From CAYVBW01 sp964588685 (GTDB lineage: Bacteria > Patescibacteriota > Microgenomatia > UBA1400 > PJMF01), in contig CAZPQG010000002.1 in assembly GCA_964588685.1 (NCBI GenBank), forward strand, positions 1 through 64,000: DNA of 64,000 nucleotides. The letters are read 5' to 3'. Position 1 is the stretch's first letter; each line of letters starts with the position of its first letter. Below the pieces are notes generated by a model. The model saw only the letters and a list, made by a program, of their open reading frames with translations, was not told where the DNA came from and searched no databases. A program made the translations under genes and the position numbers. Below are positions 25,156 to 34,656 of this stretch, in pieces.

Positions 25156-27177
25156 ATGCCCCATAAAAATCCTGACCCGCACCAACCAAATAATAACTCG
25201 CAGCAAAACGAATCAGTTAACACTAATTTAAAACCAGAGAGTGAAAATTCATTAGTTCAAAAATTGTTTAACAAGCTTCCGGCAGCAAAAACTGCCAACA
25301 AAAAATTCAAATTTTGGCCTCACCAAAAAAAGCATCAAATTTTGTTAACAGCCGCTGTTTTCTTAGTCATCCTGCTGACAGCTGTGTTAGTGATTGGCTG
25401 GCACACTTACCGCACCGGCCTAGAACTGAAGCATCAAGCTATGACTTTACAAACGAATCTCAACTTAACTTACAACGAATTCAAGAGTCAAAACTTGCCT
25501 GCAGCTGAAGGAAACTTATCACAAGCTCAAGAACAATTAGCAGTCATTCAGAACACTTATCAAAAACTATCACTTTATCAGCATGTGCCTTGGATTAAAC
25601 ATTATTATCAAGATGGTTTAATTGGTTTGGAAGCAGCGGACGAAGCCTTGCAGGCTGGAGCGGTGGCTCTAAAAGCAGTTACCCCCTATGCTGACATTTT
25701 GGGGTTTGAGGGCGAAGAAAGTTTTGAGGGCGGCACAACTGAAGATAGAATTGGTGTTATTTTACAAACAATGGATGTTGTCATGGCTGACCTCGATGAA
25801 ATTGAACAGCATTTGCAAGCAGCTGCCGGCAAATTAGCTCAAATTGATGCCAACCGCTATCCGGAAGAATTTCGCGGTACTCAAATTAAACCTCAAATTA
25901 TTAAGCTGCAGACAACTGTGGCTGAAGGATTAGACTTGTTAACTAACTTCAGACCGGTTATTGAGCAGCTGCCTGCCATTGCGGGCAGTGAAGAACCCAA
26001 GCAATACCTAGTTTTATTTCAAAATAATAATGAATTAAGACCAACCGGCGGTTTTTTAACTGCTTATTCAATTATTAATTTAGAAAACGGCAAGGTTATA
26101 CCGGAAAAATCAGACGACATTTATGTTCTTGATCAAAAATTTAATCAGCGCATTGCTATTCCTGACAGTTTAAGTCAATATTTAACTACAGAACGCTATT
26201 GGAATTTGCGCGACATGAATATTTCTCCGGATTTCAAAATATCGATGGACACCTTTTATGAACATTATACTGAGGTGCCGGGTGAACCTGATGATATTGA
26301 CGGCATTATTGCTGTGGATACTCAAGTGTTAACTCGTTTATTGGAAATTTTAGGCCCGGTAGAAGTACCGGGTTACGGAACTTTCAGCGCTGAAATAGAT
26401 GAGCGCTGTGACTGTCCGCAAGTAGTTTATGCCTTGAGCGAAATTATCACTAAACCGACTCCTTATATCCGAGAAGACCGCAAAGGAATTTTGGGGCCGA
26501 TGATGCAGGCAATTTTACACAAAACTTATGAGGCGCCTAAACTTTATTGGGCTGATTTGTTCGCTATGAGCTGGAACATGATTCAAGGCAAGCACATACA
26601 GCTTTACTTTCTTGATGAAGAGGCTCAATTAGCAGCGGAAAATACCGGTGCCGCCGGCAGACTTACACCGGTTGAAGGAGATTTCCTGGCTATTGTTGAT
26701 GCCAATTTAGGAGGTGCAAAATCTAATCTTTTTACAGAATACAAGGTTATGCAATACGTAACAGGTCCTAGTAATGGAAAGCTTAATAAAACTGTTGAAA
26801 TTACCTATCGCAACACTCGCGAGGCAAGCAATTGTGATTTAGAAGCCGGAGAATTATGCTTAAATGCTACCGCACCTACCTGGCATCGTTTGTACCTCCC
26901 GGCCGGAGCAGAATTAAAAGAAGCTCAAGGATTTGCTCAAGAAGTGAACTTATATGAAAAGCTTGGTTTTCAAGTCATTGACGGCTTTTTTAAACTTGAT
27001 CCCTTGGGAGCTGCTAAAATTATTGTTGATTACACTGTGCCTTATGAGCTGCCGAATTACCAGCTCACTTTGTGGAAACAGGGAGGTGTTAAATCTTATG
27101 ACACTATTATTGATGTAAACGGCAACCAAACTCAGCTGCTTATTGAGCAAGACACATTATTTCAAGAAAACTTTTAA
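25156..27177 (+). CDS. DUF4012 membrane-anchored protein
   Basis: A 673-aa protein. Residues 1-60 are polar, Asn/Gln-rich and cytoplasmic. One membrane helix spans about 62-82. The rest is a large extracytoplasmic part starting with a coiled-coil-like region. The DUF4012 signature lies near residue 285: YLVLFQNNNELRPTGGFLTA. The family is frequent in Patescibacteria and Actinobacteria next to glycosyltransferases. The biochemical role is unknown; a link to glycan export or attachment is an inference from context. Three cysteines (CDC and C near 420 and 570) may form disulfides. Confidence 0.85.
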   Translation: MPHKNPDPHQPNNNSQQNESVNTNLKPESENSLVQKLFNKLPAAKTANKKFKFWPHQKKHQILLTAAVFLVILLTAVLVIGWHTYRTGLELKHQAMTLQTNLNLTYNEFKSQNLPAAEGNLSQAQEQLAVIQNTYQKLSLYQHVPWIKHYYQDGLIGLEAADEALQAGAVALKAVTPYADILGFEGEESFEGGTTEDRIGVILQTMDVVMADLDEIEQHLQAAAGKLAQIDANRYPEEFRGTQIKPQIIKLQTTVAEGLDLLTNFRPVIEQLPAIAGSEEPKQYLVLFQNNNELRPTGGFLTAYSIINLENGKVIPEKSDDIYVLDQKFNQRIAIPDSLSQYLTTERYWNLRDMNISPDFKISMDTFYEHYTEVPGEPDDIDGIIAVDTQVLTRLLEILGPVEVPGYGTFSAEIDERCDCPQVVYALSEIITKPTPYIREDRKGILGPMMQAILHKTYEAPKLYWADLFAMSWNMIQGKHIQLYFLDEEAQLAAENTGAAGRLTPVEGDFLAIVDANLGGAKSNLFTEYKVMQYVTGPSNGKLNKTVEITYRNTREASNCDLEAGELCLNATAPTWHRLYLPAGAELKEAQGFAQEVNLYEKLGFQVIDGFFKLDPLGAAKIIVDYTVPYELPNYQLTLWKQGGVKSYDTIIDVNGNQTQLLIEQDTLFQENF

Positions 27178-27266
27178 GCATAGCTTCAATAAGCGTAATA
27201 GCAATATAGAATTTCAATAACAACAATAGCAATGCGCCTTAATATGAGTGAGTTTAGTTTTAAATT

Positions 27267-27800
27267 ATGAGCAAGCGCAGTTTTAATCTCCAAGGAATTG
27301 TTATCAAGCGTCGCCATTTAGGCGAAACTGATCGATTATTAACCTTAGTCAGCCAAGAAAAAGGAAAGATTGTTTGCGTGGCTAAAGGAGTCCGCAAACT
27401 AAATTCCAGTAAACGAGCCTATTTGGAGCCGGGCAACATTATTAAAGCTTTTTTTGTTGTCACTAAAGGCCTGCCTTTATTAATTCAAGCTAAACTGATT
27501 AGTAATGCTGCTCCTGCTAAACAAAATTTAACTCAAATTCGCCAGTTAATGCAAATTTTAGAAATTTATGACAAGCTGCTGGTAGAGCAGAAAATTGAGC
27601 CCCCAACATACCAGTTAATTTTAGAAATCAGACAAGCTTTGATGACCCGAAAAACAGCCAGTATCAGACACAGCTTAAATCAACTAATTTTAAAATTAGG
27701 CTATCCACCCCCGGATTTAAACAAATATGATTCTGTCTCTGAGTATATTCAAGAGATTGCTGAACGACCAATGAAAAGCTTTAAGTATCTTTTGCCATAG
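27267..27800 (+). CDS. recO: DNA repair protein RecO, short form
   Basis: The N-terminal OB fold is clear: FNLQGIVIKRRHLGETDRLLTLVSQEKGKIVCVAKGVRK, with LEPGN further on. The helical domain follows up to residue 177. Ordinary RecO has about 240 residues and a Cys4 zinc site in the last third. Here the protein ends at SFKYLLP and has no zinc-binding cysteines. The reading frame ends cleanly, so it is a short natural variant or a 3' truncation. RecO loads RecA on SSB-coated DNA in the RecFOR pathway. Confidence 0.8.
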   Translation: MSKRSFNLQGIVIKRRHLGETDRLLTLVSQEKGKIVCVAKGVRKLNSSKRAYLEPGNIIKAFFVVTKGLPLLIQAKLISNAAPAKQNLTQIRQLMQILEIYDKLLVEQKIEPPTYQLILEIRQALMTRKTASIRHSLNQLILKLGYPPPDLNKYDSVSEYIQEIAERPMKSFKYLLP

Positions 27801-28003
27801 CTTATCAATTTAAACCTAACTTGTTGCTTTAAATCTAGATTTTCTATTTTTCTGCTAAGCTGCAAGCAACCGCAATGAGCTGATATAATAAAGCTATTAT
27901 TTAGTTATTATTGAATTCAATCTTGATCCGATCTTGGCCGGCTTTAATTACGGCCGGCTGATAAAATCAAGTTTATCAATCATTAACCGCATTCATTTTT
28001 TTT

Positions 28004-29416
28004 ATGTCTGATCAACCTAGTTTAAAAAATATAGTCGCTTTAGCTAAAAGACGCGGATTTGCTTATCCCACTTCTGAAATTTACGGTGGTTTAATCAGCT
28101 CTTATGATTATGGACCGTTAGGAACACAGTTGTTTAAAAACATTAAAGATTCATGGTGGGATACTTTTATTGTTAAACGCAGCGATATGCAGGGTTTAGA
28201 CAGTCAAATTATTCTTAACCCGGAAACTTGGGTAGCCTCCGGTCATGTTACTTCCTTTACAGACCCGCTGGTAGAAGACAAGGTAACTCATAAGCGCTAT
28301 CGAGCTGACCATTTGATAAAAAATTGGCTGCAAAATCAGAATGATAAAAAGTTTAATTCGATTGCTGTTAACAAGCTGTCAACCACAGAAATGGCGCGCT
28401 TAATCGAGCAGTATCAAATCACCAGCCCTGACGGCAATGAGGTTACTGCTCCCAAAGACTTTAATATTTTATTTGAAACAGCCATCGGAGCAGTGGCCGG
28501 AGATAAATCACATGTTTATTTACGCGGCGAAACTGCACAGGGTATTTTTACTAACTTTAAAAATGTTATTAATAGCACTCGAGCCGCTTTGCCTTTTGGT
28601 ATTGGGCAGGTCGGAAAAGCTTTTAGAAATGAAATCACCAGCGGTCAATTTTTATTCAGACAGTTGGAATTTGAACAAGCCGAAATTGAATACTTTTTTG
28701 ATCCACAGCAGGATGATTGGCAGCAATTATTTAACAGCTGGCAAGATGAGATGATGGATTTTCTTGTCAAAAAACTAGGCATTACTCCAGAAAATTTACG
28801 CTGGCGGCAGCACACAGATGCTGAACGCAGTCATTACAGTCGGCAAACTTATGATTTAGATTATAAATTTTCTTTTGGCTGGGATGAATTGTGGGGCCTT
28901 GCCTATCGCACTGACTACGACTTAAAACAGCATATGGAATATTCTGAAGAATCATTGGAATATATAGATCCTTACACTCATGAAAAAATTATTCCGCATG
29001 TAATAGAACCGTCAGTAGGTTTAGATAGATTATTGTTAATGGTGCTGACAGATGCTTTTCAACACGATGAGTCAGGCAGATTATTTTTAAACTTTAAACC
29101 TAAAATTGCCCCTTATCAAGCAGCTGTCTTTCCTTTACTAAAAAATAAACCGGAATTAGTGGCTAAAGCCAAAGAAGTTTATCAGTCATTAGCAGCTGAG
29201 TTTCACACTATTTATGATGAACGAGGCAATATTGGTAAACGCTATTTAGCTCAAGATGAAATTGGTACTCCGTTTTGTATCACTATTGATTTTGAAACCT
29301 TAGAAGACCAAGCAGTAACGGTTAGAGATCGTAATACTACAAACCAGGAAAGAGTGACTCTTGATAACTTAAAACCTTACTTACAAAATAAAATCAACGC
29401 ACCTGCCGCTGAGTAA
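28004..29416 (+). CDS. glyQS: glycyl-tRNA synthetase, dimeric type
   Basis: A 470-aa class II synthetase of the alpha2 (eukaryote/archaea-like) type. N-terminus LVALAKRRGFAYPTSEIYGG; motif 1 region YDYGPLGTQLFKNIKDSWW; motif 2 GIGQVGKAFRNEITSGQFLFRQLEFEQ; motif 3 PSVGLDRLLLMVL. The C-terminal anticodon-binding domain has GNIGKRYLAQDEIGTPFCITID. It charges tRNA-Gly, one of which (CCC) is at 56780. The 203-bp upstream gap holds a GCCGGC hairpin (27937-27958) without U-tract. No T-box features. Confidence 0.93.
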   Translation: MSDQPSLKNIVALAKRRGFAYPTSEIYGGLISSYDYGPLGTQLFKNIKDSWWDTFIVKRSDMQGLDSQIILNPETWVASGHVTSFTDPLVEDKVTHKRYRADHLIKNWLQNQNDKKFNSIAVNKLSTTEMARLIEQYQITSPDGNEVTAPKDFNILFETAIGAVAGDKSHVYLRGETAQGIFTNFKNVINSTRAALPFGIGQVGKAFRNEITSGQFLFRQLEFEQAEIEYFFDPQQDDWQQLFNSWQDEMMDFLVKKLGITPENLRWRQHTDAERSHYSRQTYDLDYKFSFGWDELWGLAYRTDYDLKQHMEYSEESLEYIDPYTHEKIIPHVIEPSVGLDRLLLMVLTDAFQHDESGRLFLNFKPKIAPYQAAVFPLLKNKPELVAKAKEVYQSLAAEFHTIYDERGNIGKRYLAQDEIGTPFCITIDFETLEDQAVTVRDRNTTNQERVTLDNLKPYLQNKINAPAAE

Positions 29417-29530
29417 ATTAAGTTAAAAAAATCAGCTTTCAAACCGTTAAATTATTATTAATTAATATTATTCTGATTATCCCCAGCAATCATAATTTAT
29501 TATTACGACTTTATTAGCTAACATAAAATC

Positions 29531-30355
29531 ATGCAGCTATTTAAAAACAAAAAAATTATTCTAATCGTCGGCTTGATAATTGCTGCCGGCATAGTCGGAC
29601 TGTTAATAACCAGCAGTCGATCTGAAGAAACAGAGCCAACTGCTGAAGAACCTGAAAAACGAAGAATTACAGAACCGGTCAATGAAATTCCTGTTACCGA
29701 ACGGCCTTATGTTTCCATTCAACCTTTAGCGGACGGCCGCCACTTAATTCTTAATGTCAATCACCTTAATAAACCTGCTCAAAAAGTTGACTATGAACTA
29801 GAATATCAAGCCGGCACCATGCTGCAAATGATTATGGGAACAATACAAATTGACAATTTACCGGTTTCAAAACAAGAACTGCTAGGTACTTGCAGTGCCG
29901 GGGGAGCATGTACTTATCATGAAGATGTCAGCGGCGGCACTTTATTATTAAGATTTACAATTGATAGCGGAGACACTTATGCCGTTAAGTCTGATTGGCG
30001 CTATTTTGACAACAGTACCGGCTCTGATGAAGCAGCTTCTAGAGACGCTAAATTTCAATTAACTGCGCCGGCCCTTGCTAACCAGCGCTACATAATTGTC
30101 TATAACAGCCCCGGCTGCCCCGAAGGTCTAGAACAAGAGCCAATTTCAGAAAATTTTTCTTTATCTAGCGCCGCAGGTTTAACCGGTCAAGGAGAACTCA
30201 TAATCCGTACCAATGAAAAAAGTGATTCAGCTGTAATTATGGGTTATGACGGCACTGATTGGACAGAATTTGAAACTAATGTCGACGGCAGAGAAGTGTC
30301 AGCTGAAGTGGAACTAATGGACTTTTATACGGTCGTCAATAAAACTGCTGACTAA
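29531..30355 (+). CDS. membrane-anchored hypothetical protein
   Basis: A 274-aa protein I cannot name. A single hydrophobic helix at residues 9-27 anchors it. An acidic linker follows (EETEPTAEEPEKRR), then an extracytoplasmic beta-rich domain. The segment LLGTCSAGGACTYHE has two cysteines likely to form a disulfide, and a third lies in NSPGCPEG. No lipobox. The last 70 residues (GELIIRTNE...DGTDWTEFETNV...AEVELMDFYTVV) look like a small beta-sandwich. It is probably a surface protein of the CPR type; function is open. Confidence 0.65.
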   Translation: MQLFKNKKIILIVGLIIAAGIVGLLITSSRSEETEPTAEEPEKRRITEPVNEIPVTERPYVSIQPLADGRHLILNVNHLNKPAQKVDYELEYQAGTMLQMIMGTIQIDNLPVSKQELLGTCSAGGACTYHEDVSGGTLLLRFTIDSGDTYAVKSDWRYFDNSTGSDEAASRDAKFQLTAPALANQRYIIVYNSPGCPEGLEQEPISENFSLSSAAGLTGQGELIIRTNEKSDSAVIMGYDGTDWTEFETNVDGREVSAEVELMDFYTVVNKTAD

Positions 30356-30465
30356 AATAATTTTTTGTCTTCTTCTTGAAACGTAAACTTGCTAAAGCTT
30401 ACTTAAGTCTCTATCTTTTATCTTCAACTTCTTGTTTTTCATTCTTTCGCTTAGAACTTAACTTT

Positions 30466-30675
30466 CAATTAAGTAAAAAGTGCATCTAATTCATCTCCCA
30501 ATCATTTGACAAATCATCCTNNNNNNNNNNNNNNNNNNNNNNNNNNNNNNNNNNNNNNNNNNNNNNNNNNNNNNNNNNNNNNNNNNNNNNNNNNNNNNNN
30601 NNNNNNNNNNNNNNNNNNNNCAATTAAGTAAAAAGTGCATCTAATTCATCTCCCAATCATTTGACAAATCATCCT
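30466..30675. other. scaffold join: 100 N flanked by an exact 55-bp repeat
   Basis: Bases 30466-30520 are identical to 30621-30675, with exactly 100 N between, as at the first join. The surrounding noncoding stretch (30356-30928) shows no ORF or RNA gene. It probably contains the mraZ promoter (TTGGTA at 30819, TATATA at 30841, 16-bp spacer, weak evidence). Confidence 0.9.
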
Positions 30676-30928
30676 ATAACTTATCCGTAAAGTAATAATA
30701 CCTTTCTCTCTCAAGTAGTAAATAAAGTCTTCTCTGCTCACAACAAACCCGAACTAAATTTCGTCTTTACAGACCATATCACCCTGTGTCATTATTTTAT
30801 ATAACATTCTGGTAAAAATTGGTAAATTATCTTATATTAATATATATAAAAATAAAACTATAAGATTACATTTACCGCTATAGCGCAGACAACAGTCAAT
30901 AGCAGCCAAGCAATCCACCTTTAGCCTT

Positions 30929-31348
30929 ATGTTTATCGGCAAATACTATTACAAATTACAACAAAATAAACGCATCTCTTTACCCAAAGATTTTAGAGTT
31001 CAAGCCGAACAATGGGTAGTGACACGCGGTTTAGATGGTTGCTTATTTATCTTTAAAGCTTCTGATTTTGAAAAAGAACTTCATCAATTATCTAATAAGT
31101 CGTTTACTAAAAAATCTCAACGCGATTTAGTCAGAATTATGACTAATGAAGCTAAACAAATAAGTGCAGACGACAACGGTCGAGTACATCTGCCTAAGTA
31201 CTTGATCGAGTTTGCACAATTAAAAGAAGCCATTGTTATTGTCGGTAGTTTTAATCGGATTGAAGTTTGGGATCAAACTCAATACCACAATTACATTACT
31301 CAAATTGAGGAGCAGGCAGAAACTATAGCTGAACAAACCAATGACTGA
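30929..31348 (+). CDS. mraZ: MraZ, dcw cluster regulator
   Basis: A 139-aa protein with two AbrB/SpoVT-like repeats. The first has MFIGKYYYKLQQNKRISLPKDFR, the second ISADDNGRVHLPKYLIEFA. The usual DxxGR motif is kept as DDNGR in repeat 2 but reads QNKRIS in repeat 1. It binds DNA as a ring and controls the division cluster it heads. I saw no typical GTGGGN repeats upstream. It overlaps rsmH by 8 bp. Confidence 0.93.
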   Translation: MFIGKYYYKLQQNKRISLPKDFRVQAEQWVVTRGLDGCLFIFKASDFEKELHQLSNKSFTKKSQRDLVRIMTNEAKQISADDNGRVHLPKYLIEFAQLKEAIVIVGSFNRIEVWDQTQYHNYITQIEEQAETIAEQTND

Positions 31349-32252
31349 CACTGCCCTACATCAACCAGTTTTACTAGAAAAAACTATTGATTTGCTGCAA
31401 GTTGAGCCTGATGCTTGGTATGTAGACGCTACCTTTGGCCGAGGAGGCCACACTCAAACCATTCTTGATCGGCAAGCAAAAGTAATGGCCTTAGATTTTG
31501 ATGAGGAAGCTGTTGCTTATGCCCAAAAAAGTTTTGCTCAGGAAATTGAGCAGGGTCGATTAATAATTGCCTGCGCTAATTTCTCTAATTTAAAAACTGA
31601 AATTAAAAATTTTCAGTCAAATCAAGCTGAAACCGATCCTATCCTGGGTGTTTTATTTGATTTTGGCACCAGCCTTGATCAAATTAAGGCTCCTCACCGC
31701 GGTTTCAGCTTTGATTATCCCGAAGCTAAACTGGACATGAGAATGGATCAGAGCTTAGGCATTACTGCTTCAGATTTATTGACTGTCTTGTCAGTTAAAC
31801 AAATGACGGAATTGTTTAGAAATTACGGCGGCGAAGTTCATGCCAAAAAAATCGCCCAAGCTATTGATGACTATCGGGGTAAAGCACGCACCAAGCGAAT
31901 AGAAACAGTCGGCGAATTACTGGAAGTCGCATTTAAAGACATTCCCCGCACTTCTCATTTGCATCCGGCCACTAAAGTTTTTCAGGCTTTAAGAATAGCG
32001 GTTAATGACGAACTGGCCAATATTGAAAAAGCTTTACCTCAAGCTCTAGAGATATTAGCTTCGGACGGCAGAATTGTCACAATTGCCTTTCATCAAGGTG
32101 AAGACGCTATTGTCAAACATCAATTCAAACAGTGGCAGGAGGAAGAGCGAGGTGCAGTCATTACTAAAAAACCTCTTACTCCCGCAGAAGAAAAAGTAGA
32201 ACAAAATCCGTCTGCCCGCAGCGCAAAATTAAGATGTTTTGTAAAAAAATAG
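31341..32252 (+). CDS. rsmH: 16S rRNA m4C1402 methyltransferase RsmH
   Basis: A 303-aa SAM enzyme methylating N4 of C1402 in the decoding centre. It begins HQPVLLEKTIDLL. The SAM-binding motif is VDATFGRGGHT (about residues 28-38), then FDFGTSLDQI. The inserted helical domain has HRGFSFDYPEAKLDMRMD and FQALRIAVNDEL. The end, NPSARSAKLRCF, is canonical. Starts inside mraZ, so translation is coupled. Confidence 0.95.
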   Translation: MTDTALHQPVLLEKTIDLLQVEPDAWYVDATFGRGGHTQTILDRQAKVMALDFDEEAVAYAQKSFAQEIEQGRLIIACANFSNLKTEIKNFQSNQAETDPILGVLFDFGTSLDQIKAPHRGFSFDYPEAKLDMRMDQSLGITASDLLTVLSVKQMTELFRNYGGEVHAKKIAQAIDDYRGKARTKRIETVGELLEVAFKDIPRTSHLHPATKVFQALRIAVNDELANIEKALPQALEILASDGRIVTIAFHQGEDAIVKHQFKQWQEEERGAVITKKPLTPAEEKVEQNPSARSAKLRCFVKK

Positions 32253-32280
32253 TTTATTAATTACTTGATAAAAAACAACT

Positions 32281-32583
32281 ATGTTGGCAAAAATAAAATC
32301 TGAAAAAATAATTCGCGCTTATTATTTAATAATAGCTGCAATTTTGTTGAGTCAAGTAGTGCTAACTGTTTTTAGATTTAGCCAAACCATTGTTTACCAA
32401 CATCGTATCAGTACTATCCAATCTCAATATCAAAAATTAAATAAAGAATATGAAGAACTGCAATTAAAAGTAGCAGCAGCCAACTCATTGCAAACAACCC
32501 AAGCACAATTGGATGATGAATTTAATCCCATCACTGCAGTGCACATTATTTCTTCAGAGCACCCCTTGGCTTTAAAGTTTTAA
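32281..32583 (+). CDS. ftsL: FtsL-like division protein
   Basis: A 100-aa bitopic protein: a short cytoplasmic end, one helix at about residues 12-30, then a heptad-like segment (RISTIQSQYQKLNKEYEELQ) typical of FtsL/DivIC. Sequence identity is low in this family; the call rests on size, topology and position between rsmH and ftsI. It would form the FtsQLB scaffold with FtsQ (44777 here) and FtsB. Confidence 0.7.
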   Translation: MLAKIKSEKIIRAYYLIIAAILLSQVVLTVFRFSQTIVYQHRISTIQSQYQKLNKEYEELQLKVAAANSLQTTQAQLDDEFNPITAVHIISSEHPLALKF

Positions 32584-32598
32584 TTTTTTTAATCAGCC

Positions 32599-34506
32599 AT
32601 GCCTAAAAAACAGTCTGTAAACAAGCGTATTAAGCTGGCCTTTTATGGCATCATCGGCTGCCTCGTGTTAATCTCTGCCAGACTATTTTATTGGCAAGTC
32701 ATTAAAGCTCAAACTTTGCAATCAGAAGCTGCCAGACAGACCATATTTCACAACACTATTGAAGGAGACAGAGGAAAAATTTACACTGCCGACAACTCTT
32801 TATTAGTCGGCAATCAAACTGTGTATGACTTATACGTCAACACTCGAGAAATAAATATTGATCAACTAGATTTAATCAACCGGTTGGTTGATATTTTTGA
32901 CAACTATTACCAGCAATTAGACGCCCAAGCAATGCCGGTCCATCCGGCTACAGATGCTCAAAACAGTGGACAGCAGCCACTCAGTGAGCAACAAGCCGGT
33001 GAGCAACAATCTAATGAGGGTCAAACAGACGGTGACACTCAAGAAACTAGTGATGCTCAAAAAACTAACGACACCCAACAAATAAATGTCCCACGAAATT
33101 CAACCCTAAATAAAAAATTTGACCCTGATCAATTTCGAGAATCATTAACTGCTGTTTTTTCAAACACAGAATCAAGAGTTTGGTTCCGCTTGCAGCGGCG
33201 TCTGTCTCCGCAATTAAAAACCGAGATTGAGGCTGCAAATATTCAGGGGCTGCATTTAATTGAAAAGCAGCTACGCTATTATCCGGAAGGATCTATGGCG
33301 GCTCATGTATCCGGCTTTTTAGGTGAAGATGAAAGCGGTCAGAATATTGGCTATTTTGGTATTGAGGGAGCCTTAAATAAAGAACTGCAGGGTCGTTCAA
33401 AAAGTATCACTTATAGACGAGATGCTGTCGGCAGACAGATGGCAGATCAAAAACTAGACTTTTCTAACTTAGACGGCCGCGATGTTACTTTAAGTATTCG
33501 CCGCGACATTCAATTTATTGCCAACTCTACTTTAATCAAGGGTATTAAAAATTCGGGCAGCCTTAGTGGTGAAATTGTGGTTATGGATCCAAAAACAGGA
33601 GGTATTCTAGCCTTGGCGGCTTGGCCTAATTATGATCCGGCTCACTATTACCAATACTCAACCGAGTCTTACAGAAATCCGGCTCTAACTAATTTATTTG
33701 AACCGGGTTCTATCTTTAAAATTTTTACTTTAGCGGCCGGTTTGGATAGCAACACTATCTCACCTAATACTATTTGCACTCGCTGTGACGGCCCGAGAGT
33801 CATTGGAGAGCATACTATCAAAACTTGGAATGATGAATACAATCCTGGTATCAACATGACTGACGCATTAAAAAAATCGGATAATACGGCTTTAGTTTTT
33901 GCTGTTGAACAAATTGGCCATGATAATTTTGTCGAATATTTACAAAAATTTGGTATCGGAGAGGCATTAAATATTGACTTGCAAGAAGATCGATCATCAC
34001 CTTTAAAAACAAAATTTAGAAGAGTTGAATTAGCCAATGCCAGTTTCGGCCAAGGCTTTTACACCAATGTTTTGCAAATAGTTAGAGCTGCCGGTGCTAT
34101 TGCCAATCAAGGTAAAATGATGAAGCCTTATATTGTTGAACAAGTGACTGATGGGCAGACACAAAAAACCATTGAGCATGAACCGGAAGTACTGCGAGAA
34201 GTTCTTTCACCGGAAACAGCCAGTACCCTGACTACAATGATGGTTAAAGCCGCTCCGGAACGCAATAATTTAATTAATCAAAATTATACCGTGGCCGGCA
34301 AAACCGGCACAGCTCAAATTGCCAGCCAAGAAGGAGGCTATCGTGAACAGGGGACTATTGCCAGCTATATTGGCTTTGCCCCGGCCGAAAATCCGAAATT
34401 TGTCATGATGGTGAAATTAAACGAGCCAAGCATCAGCCCCTGGGCTGAGGCCACAGCAGTCCCTATTTGGTATGAAGCAGCTGACAAAATTATCTTAGCT
34501 TTATAA
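32599..34506 (+). CDS. ftsI: class B penicillin-binding protein (FtsI/PBP2)
   Basis: A 635-aa septal transpeptidase. One N-terminal helix (about 12-30), a dimerisation domain, then the catalytic domain with SIFK (371-374), SDN (427-429) and KTG (568-570), all intact. Residues about 115-168 are a low-complexity Gln/Thr/Asp insert within the pedestal domain, not found in standard FtsI. No PASTA domain. It works with the SEDS partner FtsW encoded at 46717. It closes the forward dcw block. Confidence 0.93.
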   Translation: MPKKQSVNKRIKLAFYGIIGCLVLISARLFYWQVIKAQTLQSEAARQTIFHNTIEGDRGKIYTADNSLLVGNQTVYDLYVNTREINIDQLDLINRLVDIFDNYYQQLDAQAMPVHPATDAQNSGQQPLSEQQAGEQQSNEGQTDGDTQETSDAQKTNDTQQINVPRNSTLNKKFDPDQFRESLTAVFSNTESRVWFRLQRRLSPQLKTEIEAANIQGLHLIEKQLRYYPEGSMAAHVSGFLGEDESGQNIGYFGIEGALNKELQGRSKSITYRRDAVGRQMADQKLDFSNLDGRDVTLSIRRDIQFIANSTLIKGIKNSGSLSGEIVVMDPKTGGILALAAWPNYDPAHYYQYSTESYRNPALTNLFEPGSIFKIFTLAAGLDSNTISPNTICTRCDGPRVIGEHTIKTWNDEYNPGINMTDALKKSDNTALVFAVEQIGHDNFVEYLQKFGIGEALNIDLQEDRSSPLKTKFRRVELANASFGQGFYTNVLQIVRAAGAIANQGKMMKPYIVEQVTDGQTQKTIEHEPEVLREVLSPETASTLTTMMVKAAPERNNLINQNYTVAGKTGTAQIASQEGGYREQGTIASYIGFAPAENPKFVMMVKLNEPSISPWAEATAVPIWYEAADKIILAL

Positions 34507-34615
34507 CCTTCTGCCTAGTTATAATACCGGAGTTGTACTAACAGTATTGCCGGACTTGTAATTGAATCTAATAGCAGCACCTCGTAGTTTAGCCCTGTTA
34601 TCCCTTAAATAGGTT

Positions 34616-34644
34616 TTGACTTTTGGGCCTCCATATATGATAAT
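34616..34644 (+). promoter_or_regulatory. promoter of rplU, leaderless
   Basis: -35 TTGACT (34616-34621), 17-bp spacer, -10 GATAAT (34639-34644). The expected start is near 34651, 6 nt before the rplU ATG at 34657. That leaves no room for a Shine-Dalgarno, so the mRNA should be leaderless or nearly so. Confidence 0.65.
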
Positions 34645-34656
34645 ATCAGTTCTCTT

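Noticed and set aside
27934..27960. GCCGGC hairpin before the glycyl-tRNA synthetase gene as terminator or T-box
   Set aside because: No T-tract follows and there are no T-box or specifier-loop features; GCCGG is frequent throughout this genome because of common Ala-Gly codon pairs.
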